Assembly (NCBI RefSeq): GCF_003855255.1 | Contig: NZ_CP034072.1 | Coordinates: forward strand, 4,521,208-4,585,207 | Length of the DNA stretch: 64,000 bases | Reading direction: 5' to 3' | Source: Mycolicibacterium nivoides | GTDB taxonomy: Bacteria > Actinomycetota > Actinomycetes > Mycobacteriales > Mycobacteriaceae | Shown here: in pieces, positions 20,569-28,809 of the stretch | Numbering within the stretch: position 1 is the first letter of the stretch | How the letters are laid out: each line of letters begins with the position of its first letter | The notes under the pieces: model-generated | The model's input: only the letters and a program-made list of their open reading frames with translations | What the model was told of the DNA's origin: nothing | Databases searched by the model: none | Made by a program: the position numbers and the translations under genes

Positions 20569-21921
20569 GTGAGCATCCCAACCAGCACCGACGTCGTCGT
20601 TGTCGGCGCCGGCTTCGCCGGCCTGTCCGCCGCCCGCGCCCTGGTCCGGCTCGGGCACCAGGTGGTGGTGTTGGAAGGCCGTGACCGCGTGGGCGGACGC
20701 TCGTCGACCACCGAGATCGCCGGGGTGCCGGTCGACCTGGGCGGCACATTCGTCGGCCCCACTCAGGACGCGGTGCTGGCGCTGGCCGACGAGCTCGGGT
20801 GCGCCACGGTGCCCACCTACGACCGCGGCAAGAACCTGATCCGGTGGCACGGGAGGGTGCGGGCCTACCGCAGCACCATCCCTCGCCTGTCGATGATGGA
20901 ACTCTTCGACGTCTCCCGCATCCAGTGGCGCTTCGAACGGCTCTGCCGGCTGATCCGGGTCAATGAGCCGTGGAAGAGCCCGAACGCGCAGAAACTCGAC
21001 GAGCTCACACTGGAGGAGTGGCTGCGCTCGGCGGGAGCCAACGCATCGACGCGCAACCTCATGGCGATCATGTCCCGGGTCACCTGGGGCGCCGAACCCG
21101 ACGAGGTGTCGATGCTGCACGCCGCCCGCTACGTCAAGGCCGCGGGCGGGCTGGACCGCATGCTCGACGTCCGCGGCGGCGCCCAGCAGGACCGGTTTCC
21201 GGGCGGTACCCAGCAGATCGCGTGCAAGATCGCCGAGGAACTCGGAGATCGGGTGGTGCTGAGCTCCCCGGTGGGCCGCATCGAACGCCGGCCCGACGGC
21301 ACCGTGGCGGTGAGCTGCGCGGCCGGCGAGGTGCGGGCACGCGCGGTGATCGTGGCGATCCCGCCCCAGCACCGGACCGGGATCGAGTTCAGCCCGCCGC
21401 TGCCCGAGCCCTACGCCGACCTGGCGGCGAACTGGCCGCAAGGCAACCTCAGCAAGGCCTACGCCGCCTATGACCGACCGTTCTGGCGTGCCAACGGCTG
21501 CTCGGGCGAGGCATTGTCCGATGAGGGGCCGGTGTTCATCACCTTCGATGTCAGCCCGGGCGACGGTGGCCCCGGCATCCTGCTGGGGTTCACCGATGCC
21601 CGCACGTTCGACCGGTTGTCGCCGGATCAACGACGCGAGCAGGCCCTGTCCGGGTTCGCGACCCTGTTCGGCGATGCGGCGCTACAGCCGACCGATTACG
21701 TCGACCACTGTTGGAGCACAGAACAATTCGCACCCGGTGGGCCGACTGCGGCGGTGCCGCCGGGCTCGTGGACGCAGTACGGCCGGTGGCTGCGCGAACC
21801 GGTGGACGCCATTCACTGGGCCGGCACCGAAACCGCAGATGTGTGGACCGGTTTCCTCGACGGGGCGGTGCGGTCGGGACAGCGAGCCGCAGACGAGGTG
21901 GCCGGGCTGCTGGCCGGCTGA
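20569..21921 (+). CDS. aofH: Flavin monoamine oxidase family protein (AofH-like, Rv3170)
   Basis: 450-aa FAD enzyme that would oxidise amines to imines. The N-terminal dinucleotide motif [19 protein letters not shown] is followed by [14 protein letters not shown] and [12 protein letters not shown]; the C-terminal flavin segment is [19 protein letters not shown]. These match the monoamine oxidase family and the recalled M. tuberculosis AofH length of about 450. The start is GTG 20569, just 18 bp from the divergent LLM gene. It is convergent with the alpha/beta hydrolase (7-bp gap), the same arrangement as Rv3170-Rv3171c. Covalent FAD attachment is not clear. Confidence 0.9.
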   Translation: MSIPTSTDVVVVGAGFAGLSAARALVRLGHQVVVLEGRDRVGGRSSTTEIAGVPVDLGGTFVGPTQDAVLALADELGCATVPTYDRGKNLIRWHGRVRAYRSTIPRLSMMELFDVSRIQWRFERLCRLIRVNEPWKSPNAQKLDELTLEEWLRSAGANASTRNLMAIMSRVTWGAEPDEVSMLHAARYVKAAGGLDRMLDVRGGAQQDRFPGGTQQIACKIAEELGDRVVLSSPVGRIERRPDGTVAVSCAAGEVRARAVIVAIPPQHRTGIEFSPPLPEPYADLAANWPQGNLSKAYAAYDRPFWRANGCSGEALSDEGPVFITFDVSPGDGGPGILLGFTDARTFDRLSPDQRREQALSGFATLFGDAALQPTDYVDHCWSTEQFAPGGPTAAVPPGSWTQYGRWLREPVDAIHWAGTETADVWTGFLDGAVRSGQRAADEVAGLLAG

Positions 21922-21928
21922 TTCCGCA

Positions 21929-22852
21929 TCAGCCGATACGGCGCTGTGGCGCAACGGATTCGGTAAGACGACGCAGGTGGGCGCTGACCTCGCCCGGCCG
22001 CTCGAGGATCGCGCAGTGACCTCCCGACAGCTCCACGAACGAGGCGAGGTTCGGCGCGTCGGTGGCGATGCGGCGTGAGGCGACGATCGGCAGCAGCCGG
22101 TCTTTGGTGCTGCCGATCACCAGCGTCGGGACGACGAGGTTACGCAGCGAGATGTGCGTGGGCCCCAAACTGTCCACGAGAGCGCGGGCCCAGCCGCCAC
22201 GACTGGCCGGTGGCGTGGCGGCGAAAAGTTGGTGCACGAACTCGGCGACCCACGGTTCGGCGTCGCGGCCCACGGCCAGATAGGCCACAAACCGCTTGTT
22301 CGGCCCGTCGGCGAGGCGGGGCACCGGCGTGGCACCGAAGGTCTTGAGGAAGGTGCCGGCCGCGCGGATGCGCGCCGCCGACAGCGGGGCGGGGACGGGC
22401 GCCAGTTGCACATGGCGCAGCAGGTCCCCGGTGGTGGTGTTGATCAGCGCGACCGCGTCGGCGCGGGCCGCCACCCGGGTCGGATAGCGCTGCGACCATG
22501 AGGTGATCGCGATGCCGCCCATCGAATGCCCCGCGATGATGGCCCGCTCACCGGGCTTCAGCGTGGCGTCGAGTACCGCGTCCAGGTCGGCGGCGAGGTG
22601 ATTGAGGCTGTAGCGGCGACGTCCGTGCGGAGTCTCGCTGCGGCCGTGCCCGCGATGGTCGTAGGCGATGACGCGGTAGTCGGTGGCCAGATCGGCGATC
22701 TGGTGGGCCCAGACCCCGATGGCACAGGTGATGCCGTGGGCCAGCACGATCGGGTAGCCATCCTGGGGCCCGAACACCTCGGCATGCAGCCGCACTCCGT
22801 CGATGGCGCGAACCTCGACGTTGCGTCCCGGTGGTAGCTGAGGAAGGGTCAT
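21929..22852 (-). CDS. hpx: Alpha/beta hydrolase (Hpx/Rv3171c-like)
   Basis: 307-aa alpha/beta-hydrolase-fold protein. The nucleophile elbow is GHS110MGG; the oxyanion HG lies in VLAHGITCA; the acid is likely the Asp of GSTKDRLLP and the base His of SGGHCAILERP. M. tuberculosis Rv3171c is called a non-heme haloperoxidase (Hpx), but such names usually reflect similarity only; an esterase or lipase role is as likely. The neighbouring amine oxidase is convergent. No signal peptide is seen, so it is probably cytoplasmic. The symbol is assigned by recalled synteny. Confidence 0.85.
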   Translation of the reverse strand: MTLPQLPPGRNVEVRAIDGVRLHAEVFGPQDGYPIVLAHGITCAIGVWAHQIADLATDYRVIAYDHRGHGRSETPHGRRRYSLNHLAADLDAVLDATLKPGERAIIAGHSMGGIAITSWSQRYPTRVAARADAVALINTTTGDLLRHVQLAPVPAPLSAARIRAAGTFLKTFGATPVPRLADGPNKRFVAYLAVGRDAEPWVAEFVHQLFAATPPASRGGWARALVDSLGPTHISLRNLVVPTLVIGSTKDRLLPIVASRRIATDAPNLASFVELSGGHCAILERPGEVSAHLRRLTESVAPQRRIG

Positions 22853-22895
22853 GCTGCTCCGATCATAGGCGTCGTCGCCAAGTGAAACTGGTGAT

Positions 22896-23993
22896 TCATG
22901 AGCTTGCCGCGCCGGCGATCAGCACGGGTTTGACCACGTCAGCGGCCTTAGCGGCAGCCCAGGCGCGGTCGAAGTCGTCGAACGGGTACCGGCTCACGAA
23001 CTTGTCGAGCGGAAGTTCGCCACAGCGGTGCAGATCGACGAGGCGCGGGATGAAGGTCTGCGGTTCACTGTCCCCCTCCACCACGCCGCGCACGGTCAGG
23101 CCCTTGCCCATGATGGCCGCGACGGGCAGGTCGGCGGTCAGCGCACCGAGGCCCAGCAGCGCCAGGGTTCCGCGCTCACGCAGCACGCCCACCGCCGCGG
23201 CGAGAACATCGGGCCGCGCGGTGGTGTCGACCGCGGCGGCTGCTCCCCCGGTCAGCTCGAGGATGACCGCGGCGGTGTCGGATGCGGTCGGGTCGATCGT
23301 CGCGGTCGCGCCCAATTCGCTTGCCAGCGTGCGCCGCTGCGCGATCGGGTCGACGGCGATGATGGTCCGACACCCCGCGATGCGGGAGCCCATGACCGCC
23401 GAAAGCCCGACAGCGCCGGCGCCGAACACCACGAGCGCGTCCGCGGGTCGCGGCGCGAGCACATTGAGCACGGCGCCGACACCGGTCTGCACGCTGCAAC
23501 CCAGCGGCGCCGCCAGCGCCGGGTCGATCGGCTCGGGCAGGACCACCGCGTTGCGGCTGCCCGCGATCGCATAGGTGCAAAAGCTGGACTGGCCGAAGAA
23601 TCCGCCCCCGATGGGCGCACCGTCTGCGTACAGCGCGCTGGACTCGTCGCGGCGGCCACCGCGCATGTTGAGGTCGGTCGACCGCTCGCAGTACGCCGGA
23701 GCATCAGCCTGGCAGTTACGGCAGGCGCCGCAGCTGGCGAAGGTGAGAACCACCTGGTCGCCGACCCGTGGCCTGGCATCCTGCCCGACCTGCACCACGG
23801 TGCCCGCGCCCTCGTGGCCGAACACCATCGGCAGCTTGCGGAAGCGCGCGGCCACACTCACGTCGGTGTGGCAGATGCCCACCGCGTCGATGCGGACCAG
23901 CACTTCGTCGCCGAGCGGTTCCCGGATCTGAACGTCGGTGAGCCGTGGATCGGCTCCGGCGTCGAGCACCACCGCGGCGCGGGCGTTGAGCAT
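22896..23993 (-). CDS. Zinc-dependent aryl/benzyl alcohol dehydrogenase-like protein
   Basis: 365-aa MDR-family dehydrogenase. Catalytic zinc ligands C41 and H60-E61 and structural cysteines C88, C91, C94, C102 are complete; GAGAVGLSA binds NAD. The insertion RGGRRDESSALYADGAPIGGGFFG after the structural zinc is characteristic of the aryl-alcohol (benzyl alcohol) dehydrogenase branch. It starts at ATG 23993, divergent from the quinone oxidoreductase. Between them is a TGACA-CC-TGTCA repeat (24016-24027) that may be an operator. Upstream partners for aromatic alcohol degradation are not adjacent. Confidence 0.9.
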   Translation of the reverse strand: MLNARAAVVLDAGADPRLTDVQIREPLGDEVLVRIDAVGICHTDVSVAARFRKLPMVFGHEGAGTVVQVGQDARPRVGDQVVLTFASCGACRNCQADAPAYCERSTDLNMRGGRRDESSALYADGAPIGGGFFGQSSFCTYAIAGSRNAVVLPEPIDPALAAPLGCSVQTGVGAVLNVLAPRPADALVVFGAGAVGLSAVMGSRIAGCRTIIAVDPIAQRRTLASELGATATIDPTASDTAAVILELTGGAAAAVDTTARPDVLAAAVGVLRERGTLALLGLGALTADLPVAAIMGKGLTVRGVVEGDSEPQTFIPRLVDLHRCGELPLDKFVSRYPFDDFDRAWAAAKAADVVKPVLIAGAASS

Positions 23994-24015
23994 CCGGTGA
24001 TGCTAACCACCGATT

Positions 24016-24027
24016 TGACACCTGTCA
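24016..24027. promoter_or_regulatory. Short inverted repeat in divergent promoter
   Basis: TGACA-CC-TGTCA lies centrally in the 69-bp gap between the Zn-ADH and quinone oxidoreductase starts. TTGACA at 24015-24020 overlaps it and could be a -35 box for the plus-strand gene, but no good -10 follows. The arms are only 5 bp, so this is a weak candidate. Confidence 0.3.
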
Positions 24028-24062
24028 CAATTGGCTGGCGACCCCACCTGAAGGAGACCCCG

Positions 24063-25034
24063 ATGCGTGCAGCACAGATCACCCGGCTCGACGGACCCGA
24101 CGCTGTGCGGGTGGCTGAGGTGGCGGAACCCACTTCTGACAACACCGTGGTGATCGACGTCCACGCGGCCGGCGTCGCCTTCCCGGACACCCTGCTGACC
24201 CGTGGGCTCTACCAGTACAAGCCGGACCTGCCGTTCACCCCGGGTGCCGAGGTCGCGGGCGTGGTGCGTAGCGCCCCGGCCGATGCCCATGTCCGCGCCG
24301 GCGATCGCGTGCTGGGCCTGACCATGTTGTCCGGCGGCATGGCCGAAGTCGTGGCGCTGCCCGCCGAGCGGGTGTTCGCGCTGCCGGACGTGGTGTCTTT
24401 CGAGGCCGGCGCAGGCATCCTGTTCAACGACCTGACGGTGCAGTTCGCGTTGCGCACCCGCGGCAGGCTGGCCGAGGGCGAGACCGTCCTGGTGCACGGC
24501 GCGGCAGGCGGGATCGGCACCTCGGCCCTGCGCCTGGCGCCGGCGCTGGGGGCCTCGCGCACCATCGCGGTGGTGTCCACCGAGGAGAAGGCCGAGATCG
24601 CCAGGGCCGCAGGCGCATCGGATGTGGTGCTGGCCGACGGATTTCGCGACGCGGTAAAGGAACTCACCGGCGGTCGCGGCGTCGACGTCGTCCTCGACCC
24701 GGTCGGCGGGGACCGGTTCACCGACTCGCTGCGGTCGCTGGCCGTGGGTGGACGCCTGCTGGTCGTCGGGTTCACCGGCGGCGAGATCCCCACGGTCAAA
24801 GTCAATCGCCTGCTGCTCAACAACGTCGACGTGATCGGCGCCGGCTGGGGCGCCTGGACGTTCTCGCACCCCGGCTACCTGCAGGAGCAGTGGGCGGAAT
24901 TGCAGCCGCTGCTGGCCTCCGGCGCGGTCGCCGCACCGCAGCCCGAGGTGTACCCGCTGGAGCAGGCGGCACAGGCCATCGCGTCGCTGGAGAACCGCAG
25001 CGCCAAAGGAAAAGTGGTGTTGAAGCTGCGCTGA
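24063..25034 (+). CDS. NADPH:quinone oxidoreductase family protein (zinc-free MDR)
   Basis: 323-aa MDR protein without zinc ligands, as in quinone oxidoreductases and enoyl reductases. The NADPH-binding motif is LVHGAAGGIGTSAL (about residues 143-156), followed by VVSTEEKAEIARAAGAS. I chose ATG 24063 with AAGGAG 7 nt upstream; the open frame before it is antisense to the divergent ADH gene. The segment GEIPTVKVNRLLLNNVDVIG is typical of the family. Substrate could be a quinone or an enone. It is divergent from the Zn-ADH and probably monocistronic. Confidence 0.92.
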   Translation: MRAAQITRLDGPDAVRVAEVAEPTSDNTVVIDVHAAGVAFPDTLLTRGLYQYKPDLPFTPGAEVAGVVRSAPADAHVRAGDRVLGLTMLSGGMAEVVALPAERVFALPDVVSFEAGAGILFNDLTVQFALRTRGRLAEGETVLVHGAAGGIGTSALRLAPALGASRTIAVVSTEEKAEIARAAGASDVVLADGFRDAVKELTGGRGVDVVLDPVGGDRFTDSLRSLAVGGRLLVVGFTGGEIPTVKVNRLLLNNVDVIGAGWGAWTFSHPGYLQEQWAELQPLLASGAVAAPQPEVYPLEQAAQAIASLENRSAKGKVVLKLR

Positions 25035-25067
25035 CCTCCGACGCAGACCACGCCGATCCGCAAAGTC

Positions 25068-25086
25068 GAGTAGTCGACTACGCGTG
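25068..25086 (+). promoter_or_regulatory. Shared 19-bp upstream element, copy A
   Basis: GAGTAGTCGACTACGCGTG lies 71 nt before the M43 protease ATG and includes the perfect 12-bp palindrome GTAGTCGACTAC. A second copy, identical except for the three central bases, is on the minus strand at 36903-36921, 77 nt before the two-repeat protein. A small hairpin (GCCCGC 25101-25106 with GCGGGC 25118-25123) follows in the leader. A regulator or sigma-factor site is likely; which one is unknown. Confidence 0.6.
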
Positions 25087-25157
25087 TCCCGGAAAGTTCG
25101 GCCCGCCAATACTTTAAGCGGGCACGGACGCCCCCCGGTTCGCCGAAAGGAACGGCC

Positions 25158-26309
25158 ATGGACGAACAACAGGTTCCGTTGTCGCGCCAACTGTGCGCCA
25201 CGATGGCCATCCACTACAACCTGCTCAACAAGAGCGAGAGTTACCGGCAACGGTGCGATCAGTTCGAGAACAGGGCGATGGCGTACGAGTCAGGGATGCG
25301 CGCACCCAGGCGCGGCATCGTGACCATTCCCGTCGTCGTCCACGTCCTCCACAACCCGGCGTCGCCGGCCGAGAACATCAGCAAGGAACAGATCGACAGC
25401 CAGATCGCCGTCCTCAACCAAGATTTCCGGGCCACCAACCCCGACCGGGTAGGTGTGCCGGCCGTCTGGACGCAGCTGATCGCCGACTGCGAAGTCGAGT
25501 TCGAGCTGGCAAGCATCGACCCTGAGGGCAACCCGACCGACGGCGTCACCCGCACCGCGACGGACAAGACGTTCTTCACCGCCGACGATGAAGACGTGAA
25601 ATCGAGTGCGACGGGCGGCGCCGACGCCTGGCCGTCCTTGGATTATCTCAACCTCTGGGTCTGCGGTGAGCTGCGCAGCGGCGGGCAGGCCATCCTCGGT
25701 TACGCGCAATTCCCCGGTGGGCCACCCGAAACCGACGGCGTCGTGATCGCGCACACGTTCTTCGGCACCACCGGCACGGTCAGCGCCCCGTACGACCTCG
25801 GACGCACCGCGACCCACGAGATCGGCCACTGGCTGAGCCTGCGCCACATCTGGGGCGACGACGGATCCGGATGCAGCGGTGGCGATTTGGTGGATGACAC
25901 ACCCAATCAGGCCCGGGCGAATTTCGGCAGGCCCACGTTCCCCCACGTCACCTGCAGTAACGGCCCAAACGGCGACATGTTCATGAACTACATGGATTAC
26001 ACCGACGACGCGGGGATGTTCATGTTCACCGCGGGTCAGTCAGTTCGCATGTCGGCGGCGCTGGAGGGCCCGCGTGCCTCGTTCGTGGCGCGCACCGCCG
26101 CCCCGGCCGAGCCGGCGCAACCCCGGGTTCTGGTCGGCGCCACGGTCGGCAGCAATGGAGCCGAAGCCCCGCAGGCATCGCCGGAACCTGCCGTCGCCAC
26201 CGCCCCGGCCACCGACACGGCCGACGCGGAGGTCGGTGAGCTACGTCGCGAGGTGGCACAACTGCGGTCCGTCCTGGCCCAGATCGCCACCCTGGTCGCC
26301 CGCAGCTAG
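25158..26309 (+). CDS. M43 (pappalysin/cytophagalysin-like) zinc metalloprotease, no signal peptide
   Basis: 383-aa metalloprotease. The extended zinc motif H220-E-I-G-H224-W-L-S-L-R-H230 and the Met-turn MNYMDYTD (276-283) identify peptidase family M43. Before it, [13 protein letters not shown] and [19 protein letters not shown] are typical of the family N-terminal domain. Most M43 enzymes are secreted; here there is no signal peptide or TAT motif, only a short helical N-terminus. The tail (about 305-355) is Ala/Pro-rich, then 356-383 is a predicted coiled coil ([20 protein letters not shown]), perhaps for oligomerisation. ATG 25158 has GAAAGGAAC upstream. The HAD-M28 gene follows 18 nt later, implying one operon. 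Confidence 0.92.
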   Translation: MDEQQVPLSRQLCATMAIHYNLLNKSESYRQRCDQFENRAMAYESGMRAPRRGIVTIPVVVHVLHNPASPAENISKEQIDSQIAVLNQDFRATNPDRVGVPAVWTQLIADCEVEFELASIDPEGNPTDGVTRTATDKTFFTADDEDVKSSATGGADAWPSLDYLNLWVCGELRSGGQAILGYAQFPGGPPETDGVVIAHTFFGTTGTVSAPYDLGRTATHEIGHWLSLRHIWGDDGSGCSGGDLVDDTPNQARANFGRPTFPHVTCSNGPNGDMFMNYMDYTDDAGMFMFTAGQSVRMSAALEGPRASFVARTAAPAEPAQPRVLVGATVGSNGAEAPQASPEPAVATAPATDTADAEVGELRREVAQLRSVLAQIATLVARS

Positions 26310-26327
26310 CCGGAGCAGGCAGATGCG

Positions 26328-27905
26328 ATGAAACTTGTGCTGTTCGACCTCGGCCAGACCCTCGAAGACGGCGATGTGCTGTTACCCGGGGCGTTCGAGG
26401 CGCTGACCGACATCGCCGAACTCCAAGACGGTGACGGCAACCCCGTGCTGCTGGGGCTCGCCTCGGACTTCGACGAACCCGCGCAGCAGTACTACGACAT
26501 CCTCGAAAATCTCGGCATCCGCGCCTTTTTCGAACCGGTGGACACCCACGTCACGCTGTCGGGTGAAGTCGGTGTACACAAGCCGGCCAGGGAGTTCTTC
26601 GTCAAGGCCGTCGCCAAGGCGAACCCCGCGCTGACATTCGCCGACGTCCTGTTCATCACGGAGAACCCCGCGCACATCGCGGCCGCTCGCACGCTGGGCC
26701 TCAACGCCGTGCAGGTCCGGCCGCCCGGCGGAGGTGGTGGCGATATCGGATCACTATCCGAACTGCTGCCCCGGGTGCAGGAGTTCGCCGGTGCCGACTG
26801 GGTCCGATTGGGCGACACCGTACTGCGCCGCGACGCGGCACGCTCCGCATCACGAGCCCGCCCGGCGCAGCTGCGCCTGGTGGTTCAGCACGGCCGGCTC
26901 TACCAGAAGGCTCATCCCGACGTTGCCGTGCTCTCGGACAAGGGACGCTATCTGGTGGTCGACGTGGGCCCCGACCCGTCCGATGACGTTACCGACGACG
27001 ATTTCCCGTGCTACAGCGTGCGCGACGTGCCCTGGGGCAGCGCCGTTTTCGAGACCAGACGGCGGATTACCCGCGAGCCCGACCCGGCGGTACAGAAATA
27101 CGTCGACGCCGTGTCGGCCGAACGGTACGAGCTCGATCTGCGCAAGCTGGTCGAGTTCGGCACCCGGCATTCCACCAGCGCGCAGTTCGGCCAGTCGGCC
27201 GACTGGGCACAGTCCGAACTCGAAGCCGCGGGCTACCGCACCCGCACTCAGACCATTGACGTGGGAGGCAGGACCAGCCGCAACGTGATCGCCGAGCGCG
27301 ACGGCTCGGCGCCCACTCCGCGGGACGTGGTGCTGGTGACCGCACACCTGGATTCGATCAATCTCGCCGGTGGCCCGGCCGCGCCCGCGCCCGGCGCCGA
27401 CGACAACGGGTCTGGCAGCGCAGGTGTCCTGACCATTGCCCGCGCCGTCCAACATCATTCGGGCCGGCACGATGTGCGCTTCATCCTCTTCGGCGGCGAG
27501 GAGGAAGGGTTGTTCGGAAGCCTGGCCTACGTTGCGGGCCTGAGCGCGACCGAACGGTCACGGATCCGCGCAGTGGTCAACATGGACATGATCGCGACGC
27601 TCAACACCGCGGACCCCACGGTGCTGCTGGAGGGGGCCGCAGTGTCGCAGCGGGTGATCGACGGACTGGCCGACGCGGCACACACCTACACCGGATTGAC
27701 CGTGCAGACCAGTCTCAATCCGTTCAACAGCGACCACGTGCCGTTCATCGATCAAGGGATTGCGGCCGTCCTGACCATCGAGGGCGCCGACGGCGCCAAC
27801 GACCACGTTCACAGCGCCGCCGACACCATGGAGTTCATCGACATTCACCTGGCGGTCGAGATCCTGCGCATGAATGTGGCTTTCGTGACCGCGGCGCTGG
27901 GCTAG
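26328..27905 (+). CDS. HAD-like domain fused to M28 metallopeptidase
   Basis: 525-aa two-domain protein. Residues 1-140 are HAD-like: LVLFDLGQTL at the motif I position (first Asp kept, second replaced by Gly), K85 in VHKPAREFF, but ITENP where the acidic motif IV should be, so phosphatase activity is doubtful. Residues about 150-245 are a linker region of unclear fold. Residues 255-525 are a complete M28 peptidase with metal ligands H340 (AHLD), D358/D359 (GADDN), E391/E392 (GGEEEGL), D420 (NMDM) and H493/H495 (NDHVHSAADT). No signal peptide is present. It follows the M43 gene by 18 nt and probably degrades peptides released by it. This fusion is unusual in my recollection. Confidence 0.9.
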   Translation: MKLVLFDLGQTLEDGDVLLPGAFEALTDIAELQDGDGNPVLLGLASDFDEPAQQYYDILENLGIRAFFEPVDTHVTLSGEVGVHKPAREFFVKAVAKANPALTFADVLFITENPAHIAAARTLGLNAVQVRPPGGGGGDIGSLSELLPRVQEFAGADWVRLGDTVLRRDAARSASRARPAQLRLVVQHGRLYQKAHPDVAVLSDKGRYLVVDVGPDPSDDVTDDDFPCYSVRDVPWGSAVFETRRRITREPDPAVQKYVDAVSAERYELDLRKLVEFGTRHSTSAQFGQSADWAQSELEAAGYRTRTQTIDVGGRTSRNVIAERDGSAPTPRDVVLVTAHLDSINLAGGPAAPAPGADDNGSGSAGVLTIARAVQHHSGRHDVRFILFGGEEEGLFGSLAYVAGLSATERSRIRAVVNMDMIATLNTADPTVLLEGAAVSQRVIDGLADAAHTYTGLTVQTSLNPFNSDHVPFIDQGIAAVLTIEGADGANDHVHSAADTMEFIDIHLAVEILRMNVAFVTAALG

Positions 27906-27996
27906 GCGTCTGTCACATTGTTGCCACGCGCGTCGTCCTTTCGGGCGAACATGAAATCGGCGACAACGCCGCAACCGGCCTCGAAGGGTGCCCGCC

Positions 27997-28323
27997 GTGA
28001 TCGATGAAACTCAGATCCTGGGGTCGTGGACGCATTCGCACGAGGAGGACCGCGGAGCGACCCAGACCTTCCGGCCGGCGGACTATCCGCTGCCGCCGTC
28101 ACGCGGGCGAACAACCTTCACCCTGCTGCCCGACCACGGCGCCGTCGTCGGTACACCGGGACCCGATGACCGCGGCGCACGTCGCTCCGGCAGCTGGTCC
28201 GTGGAGCATCAACCCGGGCGCGATGTGCTGACGATCTCGCTGCCCGACTGGAACGAGACGTTCTCCATCGTGACCGCGGAGGCCCGGCAACTCGTCCTCA
28301 CCCCGATCACGCCGGGAGGTTGA
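27997..28323 (+). CDS. Small lipocalin-like/beta-barrel protein of unknown function
   Basis: 108-aa cytoplasmic protein. The start ILGSWTHSHEED and repeated strand patterns (TTFTLLPDHGAVV, RSGSWSVEHQPGRDVLTISL) resemble small lipocalin-like domains that begin with a GxW motif. GTG 27997 is preferred because GAAGGG lies about 8 nt upstream; GTG 27988 sits directly on it. It is 91 nt after the peptidase gene, so it may or may not belong to that operon. In other systems such domains bind hydrophobic ligands or inhibit proteases; an inhibitor role here is only a guess from position. Confidence 0.75.
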   Translation: MIDETQILGSWTHSHEEDRGATQTFRPADYPLPPSRGRTTFTLLPDHGAVVGTPGPDDRGARRSGSWSVEHQPGRDVLTISLPDWNETFSIVTAEARQLVLTPITPGG

Positions 28324-28383
28324 GGCCGCAAGCAATCGGGGGCGGCGCGGAATAGCAGCGACGTGGCCGGTGTTGCGGGGTGC

Positions 28384-28806
28384 GTGAGTGAGCAAGCTGA
28401 ACTGAGCCCGACTGACTGGGTACGCGACCAGACCCAACGCATCCTGGAACAAGGCACCACCGACGGAGTCGAGGTGCTGGACCGCCCGATCGTGCTGTTC
28501 ACGACCACGGGCGCCAAGTCAGGCAAGAAGCGGTATGTACCGCTGATGCGCGTGGAGGAGGACGGCCGCTACGCGATGGTGGCGTCCAAGGGCGGTGACC
28601 CGGAGCACCCGTCCTGGTACTTCAACGTCAAGGCCAACCCGGCCGTGACAGTGCAGGACGGCGACAAGACCGCGTCGCTGACCGCTCGTGAGCTTTCCGG
28701 TGACGAGCGCGAGCACTGGTGGAAGCTGGCCGTCGAGGCCTATCCGCCGTATGCCGAATATCAGACCAAGACCACTCGACAGATTCCGGTCTTCATCGTC
28801 GAATGA
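28384..28806 (+). CDS. Deazaflavin (F420)-dependent nitroreductase family protein (Ddn-like)
   Basis: 140-aa split-beta-barrel protein of the Ddn/FDOR-A family, which uses F420H2 to reduce quinones and nitro-compounds. LFTTTGAKSGKKRYVPLMRV is the characteristic F420-binding segment, followed by MVASKGGDPEHPSWYFNVKANP, also typical. GTG 28384 (MSEQAELSPTDW) is preferred; an in-frame GTG at 28363 would add seven residues. It is convergent with the acyltransferase gene with a 3-bp gap. The F420 association is common in mycobacteria. A specific physiological substrate cannot be assigned. Confidence 0.92.
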   Translation: MSEQAELSPTDWVRDQTQRILEQGTTDGVEVLDRPIVLFTTTGAKSGKKRYVPLMRVEEDGRYAMVASKGGDPEHPSWYFNVKANPAVTVQDGDKTASLTARELSGDEREHWWKLAVEAYPPYAEYQTKTTRQIPVFIVE

Positions 28807-28809
28807 CGG

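Noticed and set aside
20551..21630. Minus-strand open frame extending the LLM gene across the amine oxidase
   Set aside because: The amine oxidase has clear FAD motifs throughout on the plus strand; the antisense frame shows low-complexity His/Gly/Arg composition.
23028..24062. Plus-strand open frame leading into the quinone oxidoreductase
   Set aside because: It is antisense to the Zn-ADH and lacks family sequence; ATG 24063 with AAGGAG is the proper start.
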